Shown one piece after another: positions 13,644-14,156 of a stretch of 14,156 nt of DNA. This DNA is from Clostridiales bacterium DTU092 (lineage in GTDB: Bacteria; Bacillota; Clostridia; Caldicoprobacterales; Caldicoprobacteraceae). Location of the stretch: contig LFTM01000328.1 of the NCBI GenBank assembly GCA_001513505.1, positions 5,833 through 19,988 on the forward strand, written 5' to 3'. The notes below the pieces were generated by a model. The model was not told the DNA's origin. It was given only the letters and a program-made list of their open reading frames with translations, and searched no databases. Positions within the stretch are counted from its first letter, which is position 1. Every line of letters begins with the position of its first letter. A program made the translations under genes and the position numbers.

Positions 13644-14156
13644 TTGAAGAAAAAAGTTGGTCTGGTAGGTGTGGGGAACATAGGCAAGTTCTATACCCAA
13701 AGGCTGTTGGAGTGCGGATATCCGTTGACGGTATTTGATATTGACGGAGAAAAGATGAAATATGCTGAGGAGCTTGGTGCCCATCCGGCAGAGAATGTCG
13801 GGGACCTGACAATAAAATCCGATGTGATTATCCTGTCTCTCCCGGGCAGCCATGCCGTAGAGAGTGTAATGGATGGGGAGGATGGGATACTGAATCATTT
13901 AGTGGAAGGTCAGCTGGTAATAGATACGGGAACCAGCAGACCAGAGACCGATATTAAATACGAGAAGCTGTGCGCTGAAAAAGGTGCTGCCTTTATCGAT
14001 GCGCCCCTCACCTGGAGAAAGCAGGGACAAATCATTATGGTTGGAGGTACCTACGAAAACTTCAAAAAGGCTGAAGAAATATTAAAGTGCATCAGCTATA
14101 AATACAGGTATATAGGAACTATAGGACAGGGACAGGTGCTGAAACTCATCAACCAG
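13644..14156 (+). CDS. 3-hydroxyisobutyrate dehydrogenase-family NAD(P)-dependent oxidoreductase, N-terminal part (cut by window end)
   Basis: The first 171 residues of a beta-hydroxyacid dehydrogenase. K-K-K-V-G-L-V-G-V-G-N-I-G (2-14) holds the GxGxxG dinucleotide fold, V-F-D-I-D (about 32-36) ends beta strand 2 with an Asp as in NAD-preferring members, and V-I-I-L-S-L-P-G-S is the fourth-strand region. D-A-P-L-T-W-R-K-Q-G replaces the usual D-A-P-V-S-G-G loop, and the segment from D-A-P to M-V-G-G is about five residues shorter than normal. The catalytic Lys is in the last visible motif, G-Q-G-Q-V-L-K-L-I-N (Lys167). No ATG or GTG start is in frame; I take TTG 13644. GAGGGGG (13629-13635) gives eight-base spacing to it, while the AAGGAG just before it is too close. 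Role by context: oxidation of sugar-derived hydroxy-acids. Confidence 0.8.
   Translation, partial: MKKKVGLVGVGNIGKFYTQRLLECGYPLTVFDIDGEKMKYAEELGAHPAENVGDLTIKSDVIILSLPGSHAVESVMDGEDGILNHLVEGQLVIDTGTSRPETDIKYEKLCAEKGAAFIDAPLTWRKQGQIIMVGGTYENFKKAEEILKCISYKYRYIGTIGQGQVLKLINQ

Overview
The window looks like a carbohydrate-utilisation island from a low-to-moderate GC Firmicute, most likely a plant-polysaccharide-degrading member of the Clostridia or a Paenibacillus-like relative. This rests on the strong AGGAGG-type ribosome binding sites, hairpin-plus-T-tract terminators, a membrane-anchored AraC-type regulator next to a solute-binding protein gene, and the GH4/GH51 content. The exact genus cannot be read from the sequence. 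Every intact gene is on the + strand. There is no tRNA, rRNA, CRISPR array or recognisable transposase.

Region 1 (1-450) holds the 3' end of an ABC sugar-transporter solute-binding protein, closed by a GC-rich terminator. Region 2 (575-6404) holds a transmembrane AraC/YesN-type regulator, then a Nif3-like metal protein, a uroporphyrinogen-decarboxylase (URO-D) superfamily protein without the usual His-x-Cys metal motif, and a Gfo/Idh/MocA sugar oxidoreductase. A strong terminator ends this run. Region 3 (6334-7103) is a 770-bp gap with no intact gene. It contains a second strong + strand hairpin terminator placed three bases after the stop codon of an unidentified open frame, which I read as a probable gene remnant.

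Region 4 (7104-8495) is an NAD/metal-dependent GH4 glycosidase with an alpha-galactosidase-type CHSV motif, followed by a perfect 18-bp inverted repeat. Region 5 (8598-9964) is a 12-helix MFS transporter and its terminator. Region 6 (about 9975-10742) is a graveyard. It has a minus-strand C-terminal scrap of an ABC exporter ATPase, then a near-consensus sigma-A promoter driving a 128-138 residue piece that resembles only the C-terminal domain (DUF5597) of a GH35-like beta-galactosidase. Region 7 (10797-13513) has a second URO-D-like protein, with an intact His-x-Cys motif, a GH51 alpha-L-arabinofuranosidase and a strong terminator. Region 8 (13530-end) has an extended -10 promoter and a TTG-started 3-hydroxyisobutyrate-dehydrogenase-type oxidoreductase cut by the window end.

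Inferred workflow: oligosaccharides enter by the ABC system or the MFS carrier. GH51 and GH4 release arabinose and alpha-linked galactose or uronic residues. The Gfo/Idh/MocA and beta-hydroxyacid dehydrogenases oxidise the sugars or their derivatives, and the membrane AraC protein senses an external sugar. The roles of the two URO-D-like proteins and the Nif3-like protein are unknown. Their placement between regulator and sugar enzymes is the most interesting part of the window: it could be an uncharacterised step such as removal or transfer of a methyl group from a modified sugar. That is a hypothesis; no corrinoid protein or dedicated methyltransferase is visible here.
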